Positions 22,657-30,545 of a stretch of 64,000 nt of DNA are shown piece by piece. Each line of letters begins with the position of its first letter. Positions within the stretch are counted from its first letter, which is position 1. Location of the stretch: assembly GCF_001006325.2 (NCBI RefSeq), contig NZ_LBIA02000001.1:4155501-4219500 (forward strand). Direction: 5' to 3'. This DNA comes from Afipia massiliensis (lineage in GTDB: Bacteria > Pseudomonadota > Alphaproteobacteria > Rhizobiales > Xanthobacteraceae). The position numbers and the translations under genes were made by a program. Under the pieces are notes generated by a model, which was given only the letters and a program-made list of their open reading frames with translations, had not been told where the DNA came from and did not search any database.

Positions 22657-25623
22657 TCACGCCGATTGAATTTGGCACAGGGTCGCCTTGCCCTCGTGCA
22701 TGCCGGTCACTGGGTCGTAGCCATAGCTGGTGATCGTGTTGGCACTTTCGCCGAGCACAATCGGGTCCGCGCCTTTCGGATATTTGGAGCGCTGATCGAC
22801 GCCCTGGAACCAGCCGGAAAAGTGGAAGGGCATGAACGCCACGCCCTTGCCGACGCGATCGGTGACCAGCGCCTTGACGCGAGCCTTCGATCCGTTTTCC
22901 GGGCCGAACACCCAGACCCATCCGCCGTCCTTGATGCCGCGTTCAGCGGCATCGGCTGTGTTCACCTCGACGAACATGTCCTGCTGCAATTCGGCGAGCC
23001 AACGGTTGGAGCGCGTTTCTTCGCCGCCGCCCTCGTATTCCACCAGACGCCCGGAGGTGAGGATGATCGGGAATTGCTTGGCAAGTCCCTTGTCCACCGC
23101 CGCCTTCTGAATCGAGAAGCCGAGATTGGCCATGCGGAACTGGCGTCCGTCCGGACGTGTCGGATACTTGGCGACCAGCTCAGGACGTGGCGTGTAAATC
23201 GGCTCGCGATGCACCGGCACCGGATCCGGCAAATTCCACGCCACCGCGCGGGCCTTGCCGTTGCCATAGGCCATCACGCCATGCTCAAGCGTGACGCGGA
23301 TGATGCCGCCCGACAGGTCGACCGCCCAGCCCACGCCGTCCGGGTTGTTGCCGCCGATCTTGTTGATGGTGGCGAGTTCGGCTTCGGTGAGATCCTTGTC
23401 CCAGCCGAGCTTTTTCAGCACGCCGTAAGTGAACTCCGGATAGCCGTCGGTCAGTTCCGAGCCCTTGCTGTAGGAACCTTCCGCAAGCATGTTGACGTTC
23501 TTCACCGAGCCGTCGGGCTGTTTTTCCTCGTAGACCACGCCGAAGCGCGCACGGAACGTGCCGCCGCCGTCCTTCGCATGGAGGTTCGTGTTGTAAAGCG
23601 TGTGAGTGCCAGGATGCCTGATCTGCGGCGTGCCCCAGCAGGGCCACGGCAGCCCGTAATAGTCGCCGCCGATCTCTGGCTCATCCTTCTTTGCGCGCAG
23701 GGTCACCAGGTCGAACTTGCCCTGGTTCTTCATGTGCGCCTTGAGCCGTTCCGGCGACTGGCCGGAATAGCCGGTCGAGAAGCCGCCACGGTTGATTTCG
23801 CGCAGCAGGTCTTCGGCCGATGGATGATTGTTTTCGACCTTGATGTTCTTGAACATCGGATCGGCGAAACCGAGTTTCTTCGAAAGCAGGTAGATGATTT
23901 CGTAGTCATCCTTGGATTCGAAGATCGGCTTGACGATCTGCTCGCCCCATTGAAGTGAACGGTTCGACGCTGTGCGCGAGCCGGATGTCTCGAACTGGGT
24001 GCAGGCCGGCAGCAGATATGTGCCGTTCTTGCGCTCCGAGATCGCCGCGAACGTGGTGGGATGCGGGTCAGCAACCACCAGCAAGTCCAGCTTCTCAAGG
24101 CCCTTCACCATTTCCGTCATGCGCGGGATGGTGTTGCCACCATGCCCCATGACAATCACGCCCTTCACGGTGTCGCGCTGATCGACGTCATCGGGCTTGG
24201 CAAGCGTCGCATCGAACCAGCGGGTCCACGGGATACCCGGCAATTCCATGTTCTGCTTGCGGGTACGGGCCGGACGACCCGCCTTCGCCGGTACTTCATC
24301 GAAGCGGGACTGGAAATAATCGTAATCGACTTCCCACACGCGAGCCCAGTGCTTCCAGGCCCCTTCGACCAGACCATAGTAAAGCGGCAGCGAGGTGATA
24401 TCGAGGCCGATGTCGGTCGCGCCCTGCACGTTGCAATGGCCGCGGAAGATGTTGGCGCCTCCTCCGAACACACCGACATTGCCGGTCGCGAGCAGCAGCG
24501 TGCAATAGGCGCGAACGTTCGCGGTGCCTACCGTGTGCTGCGTGCCGCCCATGCACCAGATGAACGTGGACGGACGCTGCTTTGCAAAGGTCTCGGCGAC
24601 CTTCTTCACTTGTTCGCCGGGAATACCCGTGACGCGTTCAACTTCTTCCGGAGTCCACTTCGCAACCTCGGCGCGGATCTGGTCCATGCCATAAACGCGC
24701 TGGGCGATGTACTCCTTGTCTTCCCAACCGTTGGCGAAGATGTGGTGCAGCATGCCCCAGATCACCGCGATGTCGGTGCCGGAGCGGAAGCGCACGTACT
24801 CGGTCGCATGTGCCGCGGTGCGCGTGAAGCGCGGATCGAGCACGAAAACGTTGGCGCGGTTGATCTCTTTGCCCGTCAGAATGTGCTGGAGCGAAACCGG
24901 ATGCGCCTCGGCGGCATTCGATCCCATGAAGACGATGGTCTTCGAGTTGCGGATGTCGTTGTAAGAGTTCGTCATCGCGCCGTAGCCCCAGGTGTTGGCA
25001 ACACCCGCGACCGTGGTCGAGTGACAGATGCGCGCCTGGTGGTCGATCGAGTTGGTGCCCCAGAACGCAGCGAACTTGCGGAACAGATAACCGCCCTCGT
25101 TGGAGAACTTCGCCGAGCCCAGCAGATAAACCGAGTCGGCGCCGGATTTGGCACGGATCTCGAGCATCTTGTCGCCGATCTCGTTGATGGCCTGATCCCA
25201 GCCGATCTTCTGCCACTCGCCGTTGACAAGTTTCATCGGGTACTTCAGGCGGCGGTCGCCGTGCACCAGTTCACGAACCGACGCACCCTTGGCGCAATGC
25301 GAGCCACGGTTGAGCGGGCTGTCCCAAGCCGGCTCCTGACCGACCCAGACACCGTTCTGCACTTCGGCGATGACCGTGCAGCCCACCGAACAATGCGTGC
25401 AGATGTTCTTTTTGATTTCGGTTGGCGCACCGACGATTTTCGGACCGGCCTGCGCTTTGCGCACCGATCCCAACGGCATCAGTCCGACAGCAGCCCCCGC
25501 GCCTGCCACCAAGCCGGAGCGGCGCAGAAACGAACGTCGGTCAAGAACGCCGGAAGCGAGGCCAGCAGCAATGCCCTGCAAGCGTGTGCGGCCGGCAAAT
25601 CCTTCTTTTCGCTTGATCAACAT
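22657..25623 (-). CDS. fdoG: Formate dehydrogenase catalytic subunit with Tat signal
   Basis: A 988-residue molybdenum- or tungsten-bis-MGD enzyme that oxidises formate on the periplasmic side. The Tat motif DRRSFLRRSG (Arg29-Arg30) is followed by a hydrophobic stretch. The proximal [4Fe-4S] uses C75, C78, C82 and C110 with Lys112. The metal ligand is C200 with His201 (ARICHSTT), so this is a cysteine enzyme and needs no Sec machinery. C-terminal cap-domain motifs include LTSGRLVEYEGGGEETRSN and AFMPFHFSGWFQG. Its partner genes are FdhX, the Fe-S subunit and the cytochrome b subunit in one operon. The tungstate transporter nearby leaves the metal open. Confidence 0.94.
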   Translation of the reverse strand: MLIKRKEGFAGRTRLQGIAAGLASGVLDRRSFLRRSGLVAGAGAAVGLMPLGSVRKAQAGPKIVGAPTEIKKNICTHCSVGCTVIAEVQNGVWVGQEPAWDSPLNRGSHCAKGASVRELVHGDRRLKYPMKLVNGEWQKIGWDQAINEIGDKMLEIRAKSGADSVYLLGSAKFSNEGGYLFRKFAAFWGTNSIDHQARICHSTTVAGVANTWGYGAMTNSYNDIRNSKTIVFMGSNAAEAHPVSLQHILTGKEINRANVFVLDPRFTRTAAHATEYVRFRSGTDIAVIWGMLHHIFANGWEDKEYIAQRVYGMDQIRAEVAKWTPEEVERVTGIPGEQVKKVAETFAKQRPSTFIWCMGGTQHTVGTANVRAYCTLLLATGNVGVFGGGANIFRGHCNVQGATDIGLDITSLPLYYGLVEGAWKHWARVWEVDYDYFQSRFDEVPAKAGRPARTRKQNMELPGIPWTRWFDATLAKPDDVDQRDTVKGVIVMGHGGNTIPRMTEMVKGLEKLDLLVVADPHPTTFAAISERKNGTYLLPACTQFETSGSRTASNRSLQWGEQIVKPIFESKDDYEIIYLLSKKLGFADPMFKNIKVENNHPSAEDLLREINRGGFSTGYSGQSPERLKAHMKNQGKFDLVTLRAKKDEPEIGGDYYGLPWPCWGTPQIRHPGTHTLYNTNLHAKDGGGTFRARFGVVYEEKQPDGSVKNVNMLAEGSYSKGSELTDGYPEFTYGVLKKLGWDKDLTEAELATINKIGGNNPDGVGWAVDLSGGIIRVTLEHGVMAYGNGKARAVAWNLPDPVPVHREPIYTPRPELVAKYPTRPDGRQFRMANLGFSIQKAAVDKGLAKQFPIILTSGRLVEYEGGGEETRSNRWLAELQQDMFVEVNTADAAERGIKDGGWVWVFGPENGSKARVKALVTDRVGKGVAFMPFHFSGWFQGVDQRSKYPKGADPIVLGESANTITSYGYDPVTGMHEGKATLCQIQSA

Positions 25624-25636
25624 GTGCGTGCTTCCA

Positions 25637-25861
25637 TCAATAACGGTTGACGCGATAGAAATTCTTGACGTGATCGGTTTCCCTGTAGCGAGCCTTCTTG
25701 GCGTCCTTATCCGACTCGGCCGCTTCAGCTTCGCCGGTCAGCGGCACCACCGCCGCGGCTGCAACCGCCGACCCTCCCATCATGAAGAAGCGGCGACGGT
25801 CGAAACCTTTTGTATCCTGCGGCTTGTCTGCGGGTATCTTGCTCTTGGATGGCTTGCTCAT
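25637..25861 (-). CDS. Small Tat-signal protein of formate dehydrogenase loci (FdhX type)
   Basis: A 74-residue protein that matches the 'formate dehydrogenase region TAT target' family. It has the Tat motif FDRRRFFMMGG and a hydrophobic run, then a short charged tail ending VKNFYRVNRY, which is the conserved part. The ATG at 25861 is preceded by GGAAGG; the longer open frame upstream is not protein-like. It lies 13 bases before fdoG. Its role is unknown in detail; a part in assembly or export of the catalytic subunit is likely. Confidence 0.85.
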   Translation of the reverse strand: MSKPSKSKIPADKPQDTKGFDRRRFFMMGGSAVAAAAVVPLTGEAEAAESDKDAKKARYRETDHVKNFYRVNRY

Positions 25862-25904
25862 CGCGGTATCCTTCCAGTCAATTCCCCAAATTTCGCTTTC
25901 GGCC

Positions 25905-26687
25905 TCACTCGGACAGTGTGAAGGCCTCTGATTCCAGTTCCATGAAGACGCGACCAACGCGCCCGACGGCGCGATAGAATTTGACGGATTGCGAAATTTC
26001 GAGATCGGCAAACATCCGCGCAGCCCATGGCTTCAGATGGCGCTCGAAGAATCGTGCCTGCGCGGCGAAGTCTGTTTCGAAGTCCCCGCGCGCTAGACCG
26101 GCCATGACCTCGAGCAGAATCGCGATGTGATCCTCCGGCTCACGCGCGGAGCCCGCGCGCTCGATCCCCAGCATGTCAAAATCTTCGCGGACCCGGGCGA
26201 GCGGCCGCTCGTGAAGGAAGCCGGTCCGGTAGTACGAGGCATAGGGCAGCAGTTCGCCGCGTCCCAGGCCGATGAACAGATCGAAGAACTCCTTGGAGAT
26301 CGCGCGCTCGTCGAACTCCGTCGCTGCTGCGGCGAGTTCGATATGCGCCATGCCGAGGTCGGACGCATCGCCTTTCAGCATCGCTACTTTGGACAGCGTG
26401 TCCGCCGTAGGCGCCCTGCCCATCAGCAACGACAGCAGGCCGTACTCCGCGGCGCGGAGCTGATCGATTTCGTCGATGTCTGATTTCACATGATCTCCCG
26501 CTGATCCGTAGAGGTCGGGGCGGAGAACGAAGCGGGAGACTTGCGTGAGGGACTCAACAGCGAGGACGCGTTCAGCTGGAATACGCGACCATGCCGAAAC
26601 TGAGGGCTGAGCAATTCCAATAGCTCTCGCCAGAGAGGCGACGCCGCCTGCTGCCTTGATTGCCCGCTCTAATCCTGAGTCCCGCAT
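25905..26687 (-). CDS. Helix-turn-helix domain fused to a TorD-family chaperone
   Basis: A 260-residue protein with two parts. Residues 1-60 look like a YdaS/Cro-type DNA-binding domain (LERAIKAAGGVASLARAIGIAQPSVSAWSRIPAER, shown here in two blocks: residues 6-20 and 21-40). Residues ~70-255 are an all-helical TorD-type chaperone (AAEYGLLSLLMGRAP, LPYASYYRTGFLHERPLARVREDF, EPEDHIAILLEVMAGLA), which protects molybdoenzymes until the cofactor is in and guards the Tat signal. It lies 43 bases before FdhX and heads the FDH operon. Two perfect palindromes lie in its own promoter. The fusion suggests that the protein both folds FdoG and senses unfolded enzyme to set transcription; the second role is inference. 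Confidence 0.85.
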   Translation of the reverse strand: MRDSGLERAIKAAGGVASLARAIGIAQPSVSAWSRIPAERVLAVESLTQVSRFVLRPDLYGSAGDHVKSDIDEIDQLRAAEYGLLSLLMGRAPTADTLSKVAMLKGDASDLGMAHIELAAAATEFDERAISKEFFDLFIGLGRGELLPYASYYRTGFLHERPLARVREDFDMLGIERAGSAREPEDHIAILLEVMAGLARGDFETDFAAQARFFERHLKPWAARMFADLEISQSVKFYRAVGRVGRVFMELESEAFTLSE

Positions 26688-26742
26688 GGTTCGAACCGAA
26701 GCCCTCCCACCGTGCCCTCAAATCAGGCATCTTCCTTTATTG

Positions 26743-26757
26743 GAACTATTCTAGTTC
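26743..26757 (-). promoter_or_regulatory. Palindrome near the HTH-TorD transcription start
   Basis: A perfect inverted repeat GAACTA-TTC-TAGTTC about 56 bases upstream of the HTH-TorD start codon, just downstream of the proposed -10 box. Its position suits a repressor site. Centre-to-centre distance to the next palindrome is 27 bases. Confidence 0.5.
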
Positions 26758-26768
26758 TAAATTTGTAT

Positions 26769-26785
26769 CATAGGTTCGTCCTATG
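26769..26785 (-). promoter_or_regulatory. Promoter with a palindrome in its spacer, upstream of HTH-TorD
   Basis: A perfect inverted repeat CATAGG-N5-CCTATG. On the minus strand TTGAGA abuts it on the upstream side and ATACAA on the downstream side, which gives a -35 and -10 pair with a 17-base spacer filled exactly by the palindrome. A protein bound here would sit between the promoter boxes. The HTH domain of the downstream gene is the obvious candidate. Confidence 0.5.
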
Positions 26786-26801
26786 TCTCAAAGAATTTTG
26801 T

Positions 26802-27512
26802 CTAAACCCTTGGTTTTGCAGTGCCATGGCGTCGCACGTCTTGTTGCGGTGCACTAGGCTCGTTGAACACAGCATCCTCTGCGCGTTCAATCTGAGCGTG
26901 CTCAGCTTGAGCTTGATCACCCGAGACGGGATTTGAAGCTGTCGCCGGCACAGACAGCCTCACTTGCTGAAGCGGCAATATCGGCTCCGGATTTTGCGGC
27001 GCATCAACGTCTGTATCGCCGCTGGCACCATCGCTTGCGTCACCATGCGACCCGCCGCCCGACTCTTGCAGACCGGAGGCGACCGGATCGCTGCCCATGA
27101 TCTGCAGAACCATTTTCGCGATGTCCGTACCCGCCGCGAGCTCGCTGCTTCCGGGCACGCCGCCGGGCGTATTCCAGTCATAAGCGTAGTCGAGTGCGGG
27201 ATTGACATAGTTGCGGACGGCCGAATCCAGCGCCCAGGATTTCCGTAGCGCCGCGTTGCGCAAACTCTCTGGCACGCCCTTGCGCAGGAAGCCGGTGATA
27301 TCGGTGGTTCCCGTGATCTCTTCCAGTTTCGGCAGGCTTGAGAGGTCGAACTGCTCTTCGGCGTCGCTTGCCACAGTCGGCGCGGGCAAGGCCTCCGCCT
27401 CATCAGCCGGCTCTACAGCCGCGCTGTCGTGTTCCGGAAGTTTCGCCTCGCGTTTGCGTTGCGACCAGCGCGACAGAAAATTCTTGTCGTTCTCCTTCTC
27501 GTCCTGGCTCAT
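26802..27512 (-). CDS. DUF3306 protein
   Basis: A 236-residue soluble acidic protein. It opens with the DUF3306 signature NFLSRWSQRKREAK, then an Ala/Pro/Glu-rich linker (residues ~30-55), a conserved core SSLPKLEEITGTTDITGFL, VPESLRNAALRKSWAL and ALDYAYDWNTPGG, and a long low-complexity tail rich in Gly, Asp and Gln. No catalytic motif, cysteine pair or membrane segment is seen. It overlaps the DUF3305 gene by four bases and belongs to the five-gene minus-strand set next to the FDH operon. Known only as a formate dehydrogenase-associated family. Confidence 0.82.
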   Translation of the reverse strand: MSQDEKENDKNFLSRWSQRKREAKLPEHDSAAVEPADEAEALPAPTVASDAEEQFDLSSLPKLEEITGTTDITGFLRKGVPESLRNAALRKSWALDSAVRNYVNPALDYAYDWNTPGGVPGSSELAAGTDIAKMVLQIMGSDPVASGLQESGGGSHGDASDGASGDTDVDAPQNPEPILPLQQVRLSVPATASNPVSGDQAQAEHAQIERAEDAVFNEPSAPQQDVRRHGTAKPRV

Positions 27513-28018
27513 GCATCGTCCCTCCGTCTGCCGGATGGATCTTCACCGCGCCTGCGGTCATCACTCGTCCCATCGCGTTTACGCTTGTGGAAGACATGTT
27601 CGACATGGAATTCATCGACAAATGCCGCGACCCAGGACGCAATATCCGGCGACATCGGGACCGTACCAATCACGTCGGTGCCACTTTCGAACAGCGCCTC
27701 CCCTTCGGTCGGATCGGCGGTCACTTTTGTCAGTTCAAGCTCAGCCCCGCCGTCCTGACGCCGAAGCGCGATCCAGATTCGAGGCGCACCGTCGGCAAGA
27801 TTGTCGCGGTAGTTAGCCGTATCGGTGCTGAACAAATCGATCGTCGCAGGGCCGGCATAATACAACGTCGCATCGGCCTCCTGCGACAGCACCGTCCAAG
27901 GTGCAGTAGCCGGCACGTCGTCCAGGACCGTCACAGGCGACCACATATGGTCGATCCAGGGATTGTCGATGACGCGGCGGCGCAGCACCACGCCAACTTC
28001 ACGAGATATCTCGGTCAT
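27509..28018 (-). CDS. DUF3305 protein
   Basis: A 169-residue soluble protein. The conserved core reads VGVVLRRRVIDNPWIDHMWSPVTVLDDVP (given as residues ~8-36, with key W21 and W27), then WTVLSQEADATLYYAGPATIDLF and ENL-like YRDNLADGAPRIWIALRR, which suggests a beta-rich sandwich. The tail is strongly charged. The ATG at 28018 has GGGAGGA before it; an earlier in-frame start would add 12 residues lacking conservation. It is always found with DUF3306 in the lineages I know. Function unknown. Confidence 0.82.
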   Translation of the reverse strand: MTEISREVGVVLRRRVIDNPWIDHMWSPVTVLDDVPATAPWTVLSQEADATLYYAGPATIDLFSTDTANYRDNLADGAPRIWIALRRQDGGAELELTKVTADPTEGEALFESGTDVIGTVPMSPDIASWVAAFVDEFHVEHVFHKRKRDGTSDDRRRGEDPSGRRRDDA

Positions 28019-28043
28019 TGCAGATCCTCCCGTCGCCGGTGAA

Positions 28044-29063
28044 TCACGCGACATTCGCAGTGGACGCGAGCGGCAGGCCCACGACGAGATTTTGCGGTTT
28101 CAGGCGCACCATCTTATCCGCGTCCATCGCCAGAATGAGATAAACTGGTTTGGTTCCGACACGCTCATCGACAAAACGCGCGTCATCAAAGATCAGACGC
28201 ATCAAGGCGACAATCCGCCCGGCCGCAGCCGCGCCCGGCGTATCTCCATTCCAGAGGGCGTTGCCGATCCGGGTTCCTTCGCTGTCGAGGCCGACGAACC
28301 AGCGCCAGTCTCGGTCCTCTATCGACGCGACCGTCTCTGCCTTCACGGCAACGCCCAAAAGATGGGCGATCCAGCATTCGATCACCCGGCAGAGCGCATC
28401 GCGCGCTTTCTGATTGCCGCCGAGATTCATGACCATCGCATGGGCATCCGACCGCGACCAATAGGTCCAGGCATTCGCGTCATCCATGACGTCCATCTCG
28501 CCGAACGCCTGTGGCTGCAACATCGCGGTCAACGGCGATGAATGGAGATCATGTTGCGCATGATGCTGCGCTTCGACGACTTCGGCATCGGCGAGCAGCA
28601 GAGCGCCGTCGTGAATCGTGGCCTTCTGGCTGCGGTAGAACAACTCGGCGGCGCGCAGGATATACGGATCATCGCAGCCCTCGAGCGCGTTGCGCAGGAT
28701 CAGGTGGCACAACTGCGAAAGAAAGATCGGCGGCAGGTCGGTTGCGCCCTTCCGTGCCAGCGAGACATACACCGCCTCCAGCGAAGGAGCCGCAACAAGC
28801 CGGTCGCGAAAAGCCATCATGAACGTCCAGTTCTCGCGCGCATCGGCGTCGGCGATCCCTGCAATGTCGGCCTTGGATACCGGACGAAGCGGATCAGCCA
28901 GCAGATCAGCATGCAGATTACGCTCGGCGTCGCATGCGTCATCGGGCGGCATCAACTCTGGCCGCGCCAGATACGCCATGATTAGCTCCGGCGTCGCAAT
29001 CAGCCCGCCGTGATCGGCGCGGCGCGTAAGGTGATGACCTGAAGCGACCCAGAATTCTCTCAT
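28044..29063 (-). CDS. DUF6352-like hypothetical protein
   Basis: A 339-residue soluble protein that I take to be the DUF6352 family. It starts MREFWVASGHHL, followed by TPELIMAYLARPELMPP, a helical middle part (SLEAVYVSLARKG, QLCHLILRNALEGCDDPY, RAAELFYRSQKATI) and a C-terminal segment with KPVYLILAMDADKMVRLKPQNLVVGLPL. No Fe-S, nucleotide or membrane motif is evident. Start and stop are coupled to neighbours: ATGA with the upstream gene and 25 bases to DUF3305. Context points to formate dehydrogenase maturation or electron transfer, but nothing in the sequence proves it. Confidence 0.75.
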   Translation of the reverse strand: MREFWVASGHHLTRRADHGGLIATPELIMAYLARPELMPPDDACDAERNLHADLLADPLRPVSKADIAGIADADARENWTFMMAFRDRLVAAPSLEAVYVSLARKGATDLPPIFLSQLCHLILRNALEGCDDPYILRAAELFYRSQKATIHDGALLLADAEVVEAQHHAQHDLHSSPLTAMLQPQAFGEMDVMDDANAWTYWSRSDAHAMVMNLGGNQKARDALCRVIECWIAHLLGVAVKAETVASIEDRDWRWFVGLDSEGTRIGNALWNGDTPGAAAAGRIVALMRLIFDDARFVDERVGTKPVYLILAMDADKMVRLKPQNLVVGLPLASTANVA

Positions 29064-29632
29064 GCACGATCCGCCTTGATCCGATCGGTATTGCTCAATC
29101 CGAGAAGGTCCACCTCTTCGGCTGGCTCGTCGCCCTCGACCTCATGAAAGGTAAAGGCGCGTGCATGGGTGTGCAATCGATCCGAGCCCTGTTCCGTCTC
29201 GCGCGGCTTCAGGGTACGGAAACGCTCGCGGATTTCGCCGTTCTCAACAGTCCGTTGCACAGCCAAGATCGTCTGCGGCGGGTGGTCGCACAAGGACGCT
29301 GCGAATGCGACCTCCTCCTGGGCCGCAGCGAGCGCGGCTTCCATATCCGGCGCACCGAATTTTGTTACCAGTTGCTCCGCCAGCCGCACGATCACGCCCT
29401 GCCGTTCGACCTCAGTTGCCTCAGTCACGACTGCAAGCGTCGACCACCCGAGACTATCGATACCGAGAAAACCGGATCGCAGCGCCACGCGCTGCTTCTG
29501 GCCAAGCGTCGCAGGATCGCAGTTCCAGAATACAAACGCACCAGACACGGCCCACTCGCCGGGCTCGGCGGCACGCTCGAACACGAATGTGTCCGAGGGA
29601 TCGAGCCTGATAGTGCGCGGCAGTTTCAGCAT
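29060..29632 (-). CDS. DUF6505-like hypothetical protein
   Basis: A 190-residue soluble protein, probably DUF6505. It begins MLKLPRTIRLDPSDTFVF and has WAVSGAFVFWNCDP, QRVALRSGFLGIDSLGWSTLAVV and EVERQGVIVRLAEQLVTKFGAPD, which suggest a mixed alpha/beta fold, then a charged C-terminus. The ATG at 29632 has GAGGCGGAC before it; the longer open frame runs into the neighbouring gene. It overlaps the DUF6352-like gene (ATGA) and follows the ligase-like gene after seven bases. No function is known. Confidence 0.75.
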   Translation of the reverse strand: MLKLPRTIRLDPSDTFVFERAAEPGEWAVSGAFVFWNCDPATLGQKQRVALRSGFLGIDSLGWSTLAVVTEATEVERQGVIVRLAEQLVTKFGAPDMEAALAAAQEEVAFAASLCDHPPQTILAVQRTVENGEIRERFRTLKPRETEQGSDRLHTHARAFTFHEVEGDEPAEEVDLLGLSNTDRIKADRA

Positions 29633-29639
29633 GTCCGCC

Positions 29640-30398
29640 TCACCCGAGTTTCGGTGCGCGGTATTCCGGATCATACCACGCGACCTTGGCGAGAGCATTG
29701 ACAAGACTGCTCCGTATCACCGGCCCCTTCGCCGCAGGTGCCTTGACGAGAAGATCGCCGTTGACGTCGATGCCGTGCCGCTCGCCGGCGTTCTCCTTGG
29801 AAAGCCGCTCCAGATAGTCACGCGCCAACGGATCAAAGCCGCGCTCGTTCCATTGATCGAAGGCCGTCATGAGATGCCGGGCGAAACTGCCGATCATTGC
29901 CTCGGTATCGACCATCTCAAAGCCTTCGTTCAGAAGCGCAACCCCGCTTGCCGCCTCGACCTCTCCGACATGCGCCATGTCCGCGGCACGCAGGATGACG
30001 CCAAACACCAGCCACGCTGGGACTTCATCCTCGCGGCAGTCCTTCGGCCAGCCAAGTTGCCCGCCGCCCAACACACCGCCGTCGAACAGGATCGTGTCCG
30101 GCCAGGTAAACTGCACCTCCCGTTCCGGCGGACAGTGCACCGCAATAGCGTCCCCGATCGCATTCATGCCGGCAAAGAATGCTCGGCGAGCCGATGCCAA
30201 CGGCTCATCCGGTTCTAGGACAACGGCGAACTCGACCAGATCGTAGCGCCGGACCCAAACCAATGTTCCCGCGCCGGCTTGGGCTGCGATGGTGCAGCCG
30301 TGCGCGAACGCATCGCCGTATTCGCGAAGCGATACGAGCGTGTAGCCCGGAGGGAGATCGAGTGGCTGCTCCACTTGCGCCGTGCGCGAAACCATCAT
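29640..30398 (-). CDS. Biotin/lipoate-ligase-like protein lacking the catalytic lysine
   Basis: A 252-residue protein with the BPL/LplA fold. Family-like segments are LVWVRRYDLVEFAVVLEPDEPL, the helix ARRAFFAGMNAIGDAI and FTWPDTILFDG at residues ~97-107, matching the WPND motif. Where active ligases have a lysine about eight residues after WPND (WPND-x6-K-x-x-G), this protein has a hydrophobic/Gly stretch (Val109, GGG), and the GRGRRG adenylate loop near residue 45 reads GAGTLVWVRR. So it probably does not activate biotin or lipoate in the usual way. It begins the five-gene set and diverges from the polyferredoxin gene across 147 bases. ATG at 30398 chosen for the GGGAAA upstream. Confidence 0.75.
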   Translation of the reverse strand: MMVSRTAQVEQPLDLPPGYTLVSLREYGDAFAHGCTIAAQAGAGTLVWVRRYDLVEFAVVLEPDEPLASARRAFFAGMNAIGDAIAVHCPPEREVQFTWPDTILFDGGVLGGGQLGWPKDCREDEVPAWLVFGVILRAADMAHVGEVEAASGVALLNEGFEMVDTEAMIGSFARHLMTAFDQWNERGFDPLARDYLERLSKENAGERHGIDVNGDLLVKAPAAKGPVIRSSLVNALAKVAWYDPEYRAPKLG

Positions 30399-30545
30399 CG
30401 TAGAAAATTTCCCTAAGCTCTTTGTATTTGGGCAGTCTATGCTATCCCGGTCAAGATGGCGGCGTGCTTGCGCAAGCCGCTGCCGCGGCACCATATGATT
30501 GACATAACCACTCTGAGCAGACGCCAAGGGTCAAGGTTGCAGATC

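Noticed and set aside
24061-25650. 529-residue plus-strand open frame opposite fdoG
   Set aside because: Antisense of the formate dehydrogenase catalytic gene, whose cluster and active-site motifs are intact.
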